Part shown: positions 10,916-23,900 of the stretch, in pieces
Numbering within the stretch: the first letter of the stretch is position 1
Layout of the letters: each line of letters begins with the position of its first letter
Source of the DNA: Hippopus hippopus
Lineage: Eukaryota > Mollusca > Bivalvia > Cardiida > Cardiidae
DNA length: 64,000 nt
Reading direction: 5' to 3'
NCBI GenBank assembly: GCA_946811185.2
Contig: OX328110.1
Coordinates: 11,884,516-11,948,515, forward strand
Made by a program: the position numbers and the translations under genes
Notes under the pieces: generated by a model
What the model was told of the DNA's origin: nothing
Seen by the model: only the letters and a program-made list of their open reading frames with translations
Databases searched by the model: none

Positions 10916-11285
10916 ATTAAACCCCTTTTGCCAGAGTGCCCCTCATCTATCAAACACACAGACAGACAAATCTTTAACAATGCTTGCTCTTCAAATCCAT
11001 GAACAACCATACACAATTACAAAAAGAATAAAATGTTAAAGAAATGGAAAATATAATTCCTCAAAAGTATGGAAAACATTTAGAGAACATTGCAAGACAT
11101 CAAAGACTGTCTATTGATACCTACTTCTCAACAGTAAAAGCTTGGTACTTTAAAAATTAGATTACCACTTCAGATGCCTTTTTCTGTCTTACAGGAAACC
11201 ACTTTTGAAAATAATGTAGCAAATGGTGATTTTTTTTTTACATGTAATAAATGTAATTAAATAAAATCAAACTTGACATCAAAGA

Positions 11286-11420
11286 TTATAGGTTATTGCA
11301 CTTGTATGGGGATATATTGTGTTGAACAAGTTCTTTTGGTAGAGTTGCCCGAGCTTGTAAGGGCAACTACGCCAAAACGAGTTCAACACAATATATCCAC
11401 ATACAAGTGCAATAACCTTT
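11286..11420. repeat. Palindromic element
   Basis: Inverted arms of about 55 bp (AGGTTATTGCACTTGTATG and AACACAATATATCC with their complements) around GTAGAGTTGCCCGAGC. Likely a foldback MITE; family not recognised. Confidence 0.7.
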
Positions 11421-12269
11421 TTATTATATACTTTACATAATTTCCCGTGATTTAACAGTATTTTCATCAAGTTCGTTAATTTATCTTTTTAAAAACAGTC
11501 TTGTTTATTCAAAAAGCAACGAGAAATGTTTCATCACCATACCGTGCTTTCGCGGAATTTTCAATTTTGACTTTTGATGATGTCACCGTTGCTAAAGGTA
11601 TGTAAACAAACAAGATGGTGACCGAGGATCATTTTTCATTGCTTAATAATTTCATCGTTGATAAAGATGTTCGATAGACAAATTTTTCATAACTTTGTAG
11701 AGACTGTTATTCGGGAAGCAAACATTTTGCTAATTTTTCATGTTTTAATTACGTACTATGTATTGAAAATTTTGTAAAATGTGATGTCTAACGATGAAAT
11801 TTACCATAATGGCGGCCGTTCATATTTTAATTTTTGGAGAAATGGCAGGTTTTAAAATAGTTCTGTACTTAGCAACGCATGTGAAAAAAGCTCTAAATTA
11901 TGTAATATCAAAGTATGCAATATGAAAAAATATTGCATACTTTCATCCAGTGCAAATACATGGGGACAATATCAAAGTATATAATAAAGGTAAATTCTAA
12001 ACGGAATGATCATGTGGTTATTTTTTTTTTATCATGTGACAGTACATGTAGATAGGAACCAACATCAAAGTTTTTTTTTATGGTTTGAACTGATCTTTAA
12101 ACTGTAAGCAAGATTACATGACAATCCCTCATATCATTGGGATTGTGACAAAAAAACTCTTATCATAGGGATAGTGACAAAGGTCAAAGTGGTTTTCTAA
12201 ATGAGACAAACATATTGATCAGGATGTTACAAAATACATGTTGACAGTTATCTTATTCATTTTTAAAGC

Positions 12270-12490
12270 CTTTTTGCATGGCTCGTTGGTAAAGTGTGGG
12301 ACTCATAACCTGGAGGCCTTGGATTCGAGCCATACTGGACCCACTGGGTTTTTCATTGGAGTGTCCTTGAGCAAGACATTTCAGAGCCCTAGCCTAGTAC
12401 CGGTAAAACCCAGGAAATACATGAATATGTGATCTATCGCCGTGATATGACTGAAATAATGTTGAAAGCTGCATAAAACACCATTCAATC
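12270..12490 (+). mobile_element. SINE-2, near full length
   Basis: The head has TGGCTCGTTGGTAAAGTG and B-box-like GGATTCGAGCC; the body has CCACTGGGTTTTTCATTGG and GAGCAAGACATTTCAGAGCC; the tail is CGTGATATGACTGAAATAAT and then AACACCATTCAATCC. The tail is shared with SINE-1. Confidence 0.8.
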
Positions 12491-12524
12491 CATTAAAGCC
12501 CTTTTCACGTTACAGTTGCCATTG

Positions 12525-12597
12525 CATCCTGTGTAGATTAAGATCAGACTACATAAAATGTAAAGTCTGATCTTTGATCTACAGTGTGTGATTTGTT
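12525..12597. repeat. MITE-3 core
   Basis: GATCAGACTACATAAAATGT and its inverted counterpart, with flanks TGTGTAGATTAA and GATCTACAGTGTG. Confidence 0.55.
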
Positions 12598-12764
12598 AAG
12601 ACATAATTTCTGGTCAACGGCAATCTTGAACTTGCAACTGTTTGTGTTTTGTTTCTAAAATTAGAAAGTCTCATTTGGGTTTATTTGGCTCTCTATGGGC
12701 TGATGCTTTCACTTTTGTTGATCAATACATAGTTGCTTTTCCTTATTGGACCCTAAGTACGCTG

Positions 12765-12975
12765 TTCACCAAACAATCCCAAGTTTTAAATTCCCTTAAA
12801 ATATGAAGAATGCTTTGAAAAACATTGTGGGAAAAAAGAGAAAATGCTGGTAACCAGCATTTTCTCCTTTTTCCACAATGTTTTTTACACTTTCAAAGGC
12901 ATATTCTATAATTGGAATCACAATTAATTTGTTGTCTGCAGATGCTTTTGATTTGGTCAAGTTCAATCATGTCTG
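12765..12975 (+). repeat. MITE-1 copy
   Basis: Left end TTCACCAAACAATCCCAAG; intact hairpin at 12812-12890 with G-run to A-run changes in both arms; right end eroded. Confidence 0.72.
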
Positions 12976-14493
12976 CCTATAACCTGACGGATAAAGTAAT
13001 GGAGATATATTGCTCTGATACAATACTCTCTGGCGATATATATAAAATTGATCTATTGATCCAAAATCAATAAAAATAAATGATGCACAATATCATATCA
13101 ACACCAATGGAGCGTTTAGGATGTGTGTGTGATACCTGGCCCTAACACCATTACTTCTTTCTTATATAGGACTTCAACAGTAAAAGTTTTCATACTCTGT
13201 ACTGAAATAGGTTGATATTGACATATAATTCAACTCTCTACAAAACCATCCCATTTCTTCATAGCTTTCAAAAAAAATTTTGTGTGCAAAAACAGTGACT
13301 TCATTAAGCAAATGTGGACTTAATGTATGTCCTGAAATTATCAAAAATGTCCGCAAAAAATGAGACTGGACGTTTATCATATGTTTGGGTTATTTGAAGT
13401 CAAAGGTCTACAATCCCAAGCTAGACAGCATAGCCATGTTGCTAAAGGACATGAAACGTGAAATCAAGAAGATTGACATCAGAATGTGCTAAAGTGATTG
13501 ACAACTTCATCAGGCGTATTTTGCATGGAAAGAGCATAAAAAGCCATCATAAAGAAAACCTCATTAACTTCTAAAATGACGTCATTGACAAGAAGGTACT
13601 TCTGAAATGAAATCTGTATAAAAGTGCGTAATGTAATGAAAATTAAATAAAAATATCACAAAAAAAAATTACACATTTTACATACATGTCTATAAATTTT
13701 CATCTCTTTAATTGAAATTAAAAGCCATTATTACCACTGTACAAAAATGTTACCTTACTTTCCTGACACCCTGTACTTAATGGAAATTGCCCTATTTTGA
13801 TATTTCTCATCAGTACCCACAACACAGGGTTTTAAGACGAATTGTAGAATGATTCCAATTTAGCTAAAATACACATGTCATCTGGACCACTGATAGGGAA
13901 AAAGGTTTGTTATGTTTCTGAGATAACTTCCTGATTTCTTTGGAAAAAAAAATTCTAAACTTTCGACATGGAATTTCAAAATTCCTGAAATAAGCCCTTA
14001 ATGAAAGCACTGGCAAAAAGGAGAAATGCAGGAAACAGAAATTTTCTCCTATTCCCACAACTTTCTCTACCCTTTCAAAGACAAATCTTTCCCCTTTCCA
14101 GGGTTCAACACTAACTTTTTTTCTTTAGGATCCAGCAGGAATCCCTAACTTTATTATCTTGGTGCCCTCCTGATTATCAGGGATCCCTCCGAAGTTACAA
14201 AAAAGTAAGTTTTCATTGACCAACTTGTCTTTATTATTTCATTTGATTTTTATTGACTACATTAGATTCATCAGCATTTTGTATACTTTGTTTTGTAGCA
14301 TGGCTACATCATGAGCCATCAGATCATCATCCTGTTCCTCTCCATCATTAATTTATTGTAGGCCTACCTTTGAAAAATTTGGGTGCAGATCACACAAATC
14401 CTGCAAATATGACCCAGACAATTATGGACTTATTTTTGCATGATACAATCAAAAATGGATAAATACAGATGGGCTATCAGCAGAGTATGTATG
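12976..14493. other. Gene-free stretch
   Basis: AT-rich sequence with one MITE-1 remnant near 13960-14100. Nothing else recognised. Confidence 0.5.
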
Positions 14494-15291
14494 CAGTGTT
14501 TCTCCCAGAGCGCGTTTCTTGCGTTTTTGACGCAATGGTTTCTTAGCTGACGCACTAAAATTTGTCGTGTGCGTCTTTTCTGACGCAACCAAAAAATATT
14601 AATTCAATCAAAACAATAGATTATAATGCACACCATGATGTCGAGCCTAAATACTACGGGGCAAAATATGGTTCATATGCGGAGAAAGATTTCGTACGCC
14701 ATGATTATTTTATACTGAAAGTTTGATATGGCGCCCAGTGTCTGAAAGCGAGTTTATTGATAATTTATTGATAAATATCTGCCAGTACTGCACAAATATT
14801 ATAAGAATTAAAGAACATGAACTGCTACCAACTGGCTTCTCTCTGACACAGTCACACATTTTAAGCTTTTGTTTAGTTATAATTAACTAGGTATGGAATA
14901 AATATAGGAAGGTCAATTTATCGCTGTCTTTATACGTGTACGGTCTGTGTATTCTAGACGCTTTCCGAAACAGAATAGCAGGTAAACCGAAAAAGAAAAA
15001 CAGAAGGACGTGCAGACTGTTTTGTTGTCCCTTCCACAAGTAAACACCTCGAAACGTGAAAAAAAAATGAAAAATCAACAAATGCAACAAATATCCGGGT
15101 CTTGTCAGACTAAGAAAAATAGTTACAGTTCCGAGTCCGCGGACTCACAGGGACAGGTCCCTAAAAGTGAATTTAAGTAGCTTTAAAAAGGCATTTATAA
15201 AGGTGACCCTCAAGATTTTTATATGTCCCCCAAAAATTTGGAATAGGGGTCACAAATGACCCTCAAAAATTTGAAGCTGGGAGAAACACTG
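14494..15291 (+). mobile_element. hAT-like non-autonomous element
   Basis: Ends are the inverted repeat CAGTGTTTCTCCCAG and CTGGGAGAAACACTG, typical of hAT elements. The inside has a Lys/Ser/Gln-rich open segment near 15057-15178 (MKNQQMQQISGSC), possibly a transposase N-terminal remnant. No hAT catalytic domain is present. Flanking 8-mers (TATGTATG and TGTATATA) are only partly alike, so the target duplication is unproven. Confidence 0.55.
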
Positions 15292-16080
15292 TGTATATAT
15301 GTGGAAAGAAAACAGATTTAAGCCTGTGTCACAAGAAATTCAGTACTGCCAACTGTATAAGTACAATGTAGTATAATGGCAACTTTTCCTACAAAGGGCT
15401 AAGAAAACATCTGCCAAGCATGTCAGGCACATAGAAACACAGAAATATGGCTATGAGTGTCTCCAGAGTGTCACCCTAATTTGAAAAACAAAATGGGGTC
15501 TAAACGGTCAGCGGTCCAATGATTCATTATTTGTCAAAAAGTATCCATTTAAAATCTTCCTTCCAATTTTGCTCATAGGAGCCCTGACATTTTGTTTCAT
15601 ATCTGCTTTGCATTTCTATATGCTCCTTGGGTCTACTCTTTCTTTTTTCAGCAGGCCGAGATGCATTCTCAAAAAAAAAATCCAAGCCCCAAAAACTCAA
15701 GATAATTTTTGACCAAAACAGTAACAACTGGACGCTTGACAAAGTAATTTGATTTTAAAGAGCGTCTCAATGACTTGGTAGGTTATAAGACATTGCGAAT
15801 GCGATGCAAACGACATTTACTTATTTTTAGACTGGTTTTTCAGAATATTATTTAAGGACATGGCGTATAAAGGAGGTTTCTCAGTAACCTTGTGTTTATT
15901 ATCTTAAAATAAATGTTCAAGAATCCTAATAGAATCTCAATCCTCAAACTTGTAGGATTCCTCCAAATAATTTGGGATTCTCGGGAACCCTGGACACCGT
16001 TAGTGTCAAACCCTGCTTTCAAAGACAAATCTTTCCCCATTTAAGACAAACCCTATCACTTAAGCCATATTTAATCTTTT
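15292..16080. other. Gene-free stretch
   Basis: No exon, structured repeat or RNA recognised; only short A/T runs. Confidence 0.5.
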
Positions 16081-16084
16081 ACAG

Positions 16085-16410
16085 AAAAATCCAAAATTTT
16101 ACCAAACCGAGATAAGGCTTTTGAAAACATTGTGGGAAAAGGAGAATGTGCTGGTATTTTCTCCTTTTATCACATAGATTTCTATGATTTCAAAGCTTGA
16201 TTTTGTTGTTTTAGCATCATAGGGTTTGCTGTCTGCAAATGTTTTGGACATTGGTCTGTTTAACATTTTCTGGTTTCGGACAAACAGCATCTCCTCCTTT
16301 TCCCAGAATATTTCCTATCTTATCAGACACAAATCTCATCTTTTGAGCCATAGCTAGTATGTTGCATTCAAATATTTCAATTTGGACTAGTCTAAAATTA
16401 TGTCATATGG
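16085..16410 (+). repeat. Two degraded MITE-1 copies
   Basis: A first hairpin at about 16120-16185 has a deleted centre. A second, half-deleted copy at 16280-16410 retains the ATTCAAATATTTCAATTTGG-like right half. Confidence 0.6.
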
Positions 16411-17000
16411 TAAAAATTTAATTTGTCATCCGCAAGTCTTAAATTTTTAAAGTCTAAAATTACAAAGTCTGGTAAAAAGTTCAACAGGAGAATACCACGA
16501 AAGTGCCAACACCTTGCTGCAGTTGCCCGTTCAATCAAATTCTACGCCAAGAAGGGGCATAACTTTGTCAAAGATATTTCAGGTTTGCTTACGCTTGTTA
16601 GAGGGATTCTCCGTTGGATAGTTGTCAAGAAGACCACAGCGATTATCTTCATTGATGAAAGAGATATGAGAAAGTGCTTAAATTTCCGAAGACGCAGACG
16701 ACGTCAGGGCTGTGAGTGACAAAGTCGTTGGGTTTTTCGGAAAAAGAGAAGAAGCAACAGAGCTTTGCAAATTTTTAGGGCAGATCTATGGTACAGAAAA
16801 TGCACCAACCGCGATCCAACCAAATACTTCAAGGCATTTATCCGATACTATGAATTTCTTACATGTGTTAAAGGGATACATATATCTGATAGCGTCTAAC
16901 TTACCTCAACTGGGTGTATCAGCACATAACTTGAGAATTGATCGTAACCGGAAGTTCAGACATCGGTGTAACTTGATTTGTAACTTATATTTGGAAGTAT
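16411..17000 (+). repeat. Degraded dispersed repeat
   Basis: Contains the AAGGGGCATAACTTTGTCAA phrase, which recurs in altered form near 34420. Open frames here show no domain and no splice-site support. Confidence 0.4.
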
Positions 17001-17107
17001 AACTTCATGTGAAACTCCAACATCGATCAAAATCGTGTTGTTTCCCCCCCCCCCCCCCCCTTTCATCCCTCATCCAAAAGTGTCGAAATCGGGAGGTATA
17101 TTTTTCT

Positions 17108-17271
17108 TTTTTTTTCTTTAACAGGAAAGTAATTTTAGCCAAGATTGGTGAGTATATTGATAAAATTTGTATGAAAAGGCTACACCAAAGAAGCGTCCAA
17201 TCAGAGATCATCCCTCGACATACATGTATACCAATCTTCGCTAAAATTACTTTCCTGTTAAAGAAAAAAAC
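17108..17271. repeat. Inverted repeat with T/A-rich ends
   Basis: CTTTAACAGGAAAGTAATTT and TTAGCCAAGATTGG on the left reappear inverted at 17232-17265; loop of about 70 bp. A C14-18 homopolymer lies just outside at about 17046-17060. Confidence 0.65.
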
Positions 17272-17444
17272 GAGAAATATATTTGATTTCCATCTTTTTA
17301 CAAATAAACAATAAATTACATTACATTACGACGATTTAAGGAAACATACTGTAAATAAATAGCAAAATAATGAGGGAAAGGAGGAGGTAAACATCAAAAA
17401 CAGAAAACGACATTTTGAAAAAACTATCAAAGGAGAAAAGTATG

Positions 17445-17525
17445 CTTAACGTGGGACTCAAATCCACGACCCGCAGCTGTACAAACTGAGCCAACCGGGA
17501 AACTGTCTTATGATAGCGTCTCATT
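17445..17525 (-). repeat. tRNA-like SINE head
   Basis: On the minus strand GGTTGGCTCAGTTTGTACAG (A-box-like) and GGATTTGAGTCCCAC (B-box-like) are spaced as in a tRNA, but pairing of a full cloverleaf is poor. Probably a SINE remnant. Confidence 0.4.
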
Positions 17526-17909
17526 ACTGAGACTAGCAGGCCAACTAGTCAAGATTCCACTCAACGCCAACAGCCCTGGATCGAAAATAACATATCTATG
17601 ATCCCTGATGTCAACTACAACTATTATACTTCAATGAACTTTTAAACAAACTTTATATGATATATGATGAACTTGCAAACTTAAGCGCGTGCCAGTGACT
17701 GTCAAAATGTCTCTGTATGTTGGCATTAGCTATGTCAATATGTTATAGTGTGAAGGCGTATGAGAGGAAGCTTGTACAAAGAGAACATTTGGAACAATAT
17801 TTTCTACCGATATTCAAGTATTTCGATTGAAAGAATCTATCGGGCATTTTCCAAAAGTTAGTGTTTCTTTCAAAGAAGCTAGAGGACTGCACCAAAAATT
17901 CAAGAGAAA

Positions 17910-17947
17910 ATGGACTACGACGATTGGCTCTTTGACTCTATCAAAAC
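17910..17947 (+). CDS. WDR73: WDR73 exon 1 (start codon)
   Basis: This 38-nt coding segment encodes MDYDDWLFDSIK plus two bases of a Thr codon, then a GTATTG donor. It is too short to stand out as an ORF. It was found by matching the acidic DDWL N-terminus typical of WDR73. Its phase (2) is exactly what exon 2 needs. No TATA box is evident upstream. Confidence 0.85.
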
Positions 17948-20900
17948 GTATTGAACTATTGATTTACACCAAGTGAACTGGCATAACGAAATGTATCCGT
18001 TACAAGCATTCATGATGGTCACATAGAACGAATTACGGACGTTTCGTACCGTAACCATTTCGTACCAGTCACTTCTTATCATTTGACCATTTCGTACCAT
18101 AACTTAAGCACTTCGTACAAGAGTCATACCATTTCGTACCATGCTTTTGGAACCTATGACAAAGTTTGACTATGAAAAACCTCCGTTATGACGATAATTA
18201 AAGAAGAAAAACAAAATCAAAAAGCTATTTATTCAAGTGAAATTTTTATCGAAGTGAAGCAATATATGATAAATACGCAATGACACTTTCCGATTGTCTT
18301 CTTTTCCCATTATGTTTTCAAAGTAGCTTCTCCGAGAGTCATTAAAATATGAAATGCTTTTGTAAGGTATTTAGTTTTAGCAAATGAATATTGTGTAGAA
18401 TGATGTTTATACAAGAAATAAATTTGTCACATTGACCTTGATGTTTGACCTTGTCCTTGTCTCGGCATTATGTTTTAAAAATAAAAAAAAACACAGATTG
18501 AAAAGGAATGGATAGCAGATGGGGTTATATAAAGATCTCTGATCTAGGCATTCAAGGGTAATCAAACAATTATAATTCTTTGATTAAATGTTCAATTTAA
18601 TGTAATCAGTTTGATCCCAGTTATAATTATCTGACCTGCAGCAAACATTACAGACAAAGGACCAATTGCCTATCTTCTCAGTTGCATACTAACTGATTTA
18701 ATTGATTAATGATAATATCCCGTAAATTTGATTACCAAAGTATTGGTTTATACTAAGTAAATATATTAAATGTCACTTTTTGTCACATTTATTGATACTT
18801 TTGGTCATGGTATGAGATGAAATTATCATGGTACAAAGTGGTAACGCTATGGTACAAAATGGTAAATTTATGGTACGAAGTGGTAAATCTATGGTATGAA
18901 ATGGTCGTAAACGAAATGGTACAAACTGGCTATGGTACGAAGTGACTGCATACCCATAGAACCATCAAAGCACTGCAAGTATTTCCCAATGGCCTGTGCT
19001 CGGCAAATGAACTCACATTATAACATTGGATAGGAATGCAGAGTACAACCCGCCAAATATGGAGAATCGAGGCCCAAGCTCCATAAATAAAATTCAGTGT
19101 TTGAAAATAGATAAGAGTAGAGAAAGTTATAAATTTCACCCTGTCAAAATTGGTGGAAATGAAACAGTAATTCGTAGTTTGAAAGTGGGCCGTTTTGGTA
19201 CCCATAAACTTGGGCCGTTTCGGTAAAGTGGGCCGTTTTGGACTGGGCCATTTTGGAAGTTGGCCGTTTTGACCCTATCCCTCTTCTAACATTGAAATGA
19301 AAGTTGGTTCAGGGTTCGTTCCACGATGCAACCATTCATCTGAGTTGCTCCGTAAGAAGACTAGGACAATAAAAAAAATTTCAAATTTCAAATTTCCTGT
19401 TGGTCTAATAATAATGCTAATTTTTAATTGTTTAAACATTTTTCTTTCATTGAAGCTACCAGAATAAAGCCAATTTGAAATGATATGGTTTATGCAATGT
19501 TTGAAAGAAGTATGGACCTGCCTAAGTGTGCTCGGACCCTCCTGTTATAAGGGCCAAAAGGTCCCGGACCCAGCAACTTTTATCACTATTTTTCAGCCCT
19601 GCATACAGCTCTTATAACAGACATTTATTCCATTCCAAGACTATACAGTGATCTTAACTGACCTATTTCAGTGTCAAAAAGAAATTATTTTTTTCAAAAA
19701 TAGATAAGAGTAACACAGTTATAAAGTTCATTCTGATAAAATTCATTTAAATAAGTAAATAACTTTAGTCATGGATTTGTCTCTGAAAGGGTGGAAATCA
19801 ATGTTGAGAAAGGACGAAATGCCAGTTACCAGCACTTTTTCCTTTTCAAACAATGTCTGCAAAAGCCTCCTTCCTGAAGGGTCATTAAAACTTAGGATTG
19901 TTTGTTAAAAGATTGAAAGGAAATAACTTTTTGAAATATCCCTCATTTTTTGTTCTTTATTTCAGGTATAAGAATTTGTCGATGTATGACTTACAGCATG
20001 GGATAACAGCAGTAGATTGGGTGAATGGGAAAGGTGAATTATATTTTAGCCATACTCTGTTAACAGGCGGCTTAGTACATCTACAAAAGGTATTGACCCA
20101 TGTCAGCCTGCACAGTTGGTGCAGGCTGACCTGGGTGGAATTTTTTTGCAATTTGTAAATTTTCTGCATGTCAAAGGACCATTTTTACCCCACAATTATA
20201 TGATGACTTGCTTGTTAAAGTGCATGGCAGAGATGGATTAAACCCCCATTTTACAGGGTATAACTATTTTGTTTTATCTCTGGAGAATATTATGTTAGTA
20301 TAGACCTACAAAATAACATCAGTATTTTCTGATGTGGCTAGGAGCATTTATCATGAAAAAACCTGCTGTGTATGTTTAAGTTATGTCCTATTTCATAGTT
20401 TATTAAAGTGGACAGGTGCACAAAAGGAAAGCTTCTTTGTTTACATTTGTTATCATACGTATTGGCTGTAAGAACTGACCTGGCATGGCTGAGCTATTTT
20501 AGATTGAGATAAAATAGGTTATTAAAAAATCATCTCGAGTAGCCATACCGGGCTAATAAACGATAATTACGATATTGGATATTTCAAAATGGTATTGAAG
20601 CAATCGATAGGGCAAAATGAAGATAAAGAATGTAAGAATTGAACAACATGGATAAGAAGCGCCTTTTTATACGCCTGTCGAAGACAGGACATATTATGGG
20701 ATCACCAATGGCATACAGGCGTTGGGGCGTGCGGGTGGCATCCAGTTCTTTGTCCGGAGCATAACTTTGTTATCTCCAGTCCGATTGACTTGAAACTTGG
20801 CAATTGTGTTTGTTGCAATAATACTGAGTGCAGTGCGAAAGAACCATAACTCTACCTCGTGCTGTCTTTGAGTTATTTCCCTTTGATCATCATTTTTACA

Positions 20901-23900
20901 GCATTTTCTGCTTGTCCGGAGCATAACTTTGTCATCTCCAGTCCGATTGACTTGAAACTTGGCATTTGTGTTTGTTGCAATAATATGGAGTGCAGTGCGA
21001 AAGAACCATAACTCTACCTCGTGCTGTCTTTGAGTAATTTCCCTTTCATCGTCATTTTTACAGCATTTTCTGCTTGTCCGGAATATAACTTGGTCATTTT
21101 TAGTCTGAACATCTTCAAATTTGGTATGCATGATTGTTGAAAAATTACGGAGTGCGGTGCACAAGAACAATAACTCTTCCTAGCACTAATTTTGAGTTAT
21201 TCCCCCTTAGATCTTCATTTTTATAGCATTTCTTTACAGCTTTTCAGGAGACGTTAATGCCTATTTCAATCACTTACATGATTTCTGCTGCACTACTGTT
21301 TTCCTCTACCTGCCCTTTATGATTATTATCCCCCCTCGACAACTGGCGGTGGGACGGGCATATCTTGGGACAATTTGCCGCTCTTGTTTCACAATGTTTG
21401 CAGACGGTAAAAGAGTATGCAGTTCATGTATCCATGAAGCAAAAGATCAATAAAGTACTGTCATGATGCTTGTCTTACATAGATTTATGATGAACAATTC
21501 TGAACTGAAAGCCACTACTATGAAAAATAAACCAGTCAACTTGTTTCAAAGGTTAGCTACGCCCTGCCAGGTCAATGGGGGAGCCATTTCTACAAGTCAA
21601 ATTATCTCCCTTGCCAGATAAAGACTAAAGTGACCAAATAACAGATTGGTCCATTTACATTCCTTTGTTTTTATCCTTGATTCCCTTGTAGATGTTGAGA
21701 TAAATGTAACATGATTTGTTATATATATGTATGATTCCATTTGAATTCAATATCTGTACTCAATCAATAGAAAATATAGCGATTAGTAAACCAATCTAAC
21801 TAGATTTAGTTGAGATATTATTTCAAGAACATGGCTATGTCATGCAAAAAAATCAAGGATAAAAACCAAGTAATCCCCTTTTCAGGACCAATGTAGTACT
21901 AAGGAGGAATCAAGGGAAATAACCGAAGAATAGCCCTCATTCTTTCAGCCAATAGTTACCTTCAAAAATGGTCTGTTTGAGTAAGTTATTTATTTGATCT
22001 AAAAATAACTGTTGAATTAATTTTATGTATAATTAGGCATTATCTACCAGTGTCCTAACTAGTTGTAAGATAAAATGATTAATTTTGGTTATTGAGTATT
22101 CAGGCATGAAATCATGCCAATGTGTCACTTATTTTAACCCTTTGCCAAACAGTCTTGAGATTTAACGACCCAGGTGAAGCAGGCTTATGAAAACATTGGG
22201 TGGAAAGGAGAAATTGCTGGTAACCAGCAATTTCTCCTTTTCTGACAATGTTGTCTACCCTTCCATAGACAAATTCAATCATACCAGTGTGCTGTTTGTC
22301 GTCTGCAAATGCTTTTAGTGTAGACAAGACTAAGATTTTGTCCTTTGATGAACAGTTAACATGTCACCTTAACTCTTTACCTAACGACAAAATTTTAGAC
22401 TGGTCCAAATTGAAAGAAGTTGCAGACGACAAATTAAGTGTACTTCAAATTATGGAATTTGGCTCTGAAAGGGCAGAAAACATTGTAGAAAAAGGAGAAA
22501 ATGCTGGTTACGAGCATTTTCCCCTTTTCCTACAATGTTTTCAAAAGGCTTTTTCCCCAGAGTCGTCAAAACTCGTCATTGTGTGGTAAAGGGTTAAGAA
22601 AAAAATACAGGCGAAAATCATGGATTGAATATGCATACTCAGTATGAATTTAAGGTTTCGTGTGCATAAAAATACATGTGGGAACACGCTTGTTCCTCAC
22701 AGATTCTACTGAAATATGCAAATTCACTCTAGTTTCACTATCGTTTTGTTTAATTTTTTCCAGGTCTTTGTGTTGCTACAAGTAGAAGCCGTAAACATGA
22801 GATTTGTGAACTCTCGCTACCTGACAAAGTGGTACAGGACAGTCAGAACTCTGTATGTATGTTTGGTTAAAATAATCGAGCCCAGTAGCGCAGTTGGTAG
22901 CCTACAGGACTCAAGGACAGGTGGTAGCTGATTCGATCCCTTGCTTGGCCAATTTCTTTTAGAGGATTGTTGATAGTCATATATTGCTACAGGATTCATT
23001 CTTCTCTCACCGCTGATCATTGTTTTGACAATGGTTATGTGGGAAAGCAGCCAGTGGCTTGGAAAGAATATTGTGGGGAGTACTGGTAAAAAAGAAACTC
23101 CAGGAAAGCATGGATAGGTGCACTGGCCACCGCGATATAACTGAAATAATGTTTAAAACGACGTTTTACACCATACAATCAATCAGTCATTGGTTAAAAT
23201 ATGTTTTCAACACTTTACTAGTTTTAATGACCCTGACAGAGAAGGCCTTTGAAAACACCGTGGGAAAAGCAGAAAATGCTGGTAACCAGAATTTTTTCCT
23301 TTTTCCCCCAATGTTTTCTATCATACCCTAAACAGATTTCAAAGTCTGGGTCACATTGACTTTGCTGTCTGCAAATGCTTTCAATTTGAACTGGTCTAAA
23401 ATGTTATCATATGGTAAAAGTTAAACTGCGCCTTCCACAACAAAGTTGGGGGGGGGGGGTTTAGAGGACTATTTTTGAATCATGTAGTTGTGTGTCTATA
23501 GAAGCATTTTTGTGCCCTATTCATGACCCAGGTGTTGAATCAATTTGACTGAAAGGTCTATTGCAGCCTTTCTTCAATGGGGACTCATGCACCTGGCATT
23601 TTCATGATGATAGATTGCCTGGTACATGAGTTGTGGTCCTTTTAATTCTTTCCTTGATTCAGGGACAAGGCAAGGAATACTAGTTGGCCTGTGACTGTTC
23701 TAGCTCTTTTTGTTGTTTGTTTCATATCATTACAGATGAGCCATGCTGAGGCAAAATGGATTTTAACCCTTTACGAGACAATCCGGGGTTTTAACGACCC
23801 TTGGGAAAGAAGCCTTTTGAAAACATTGTGGAAAAAGGAGAAAATGCTGGTAACCCGCATTTTCTCCTTTTCCCACAATGTTTTCTACTCTGTGGAGGAC

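Noticed and set aside
16423..17002. Two overlapping plus-strand ORFs of about 97 codons
   Set aside because: They lie in a decayed dispersed repeat (AAGGGGCATAACTTTG phrase also near 34420) and show no domain or splice support.
20694..21170. 158-codon minus-strand ORF with an internal repeat
   Set aside because: It is open only because the satellite unit is 162 bp, exactly 54 codons; no signal of a real protein.
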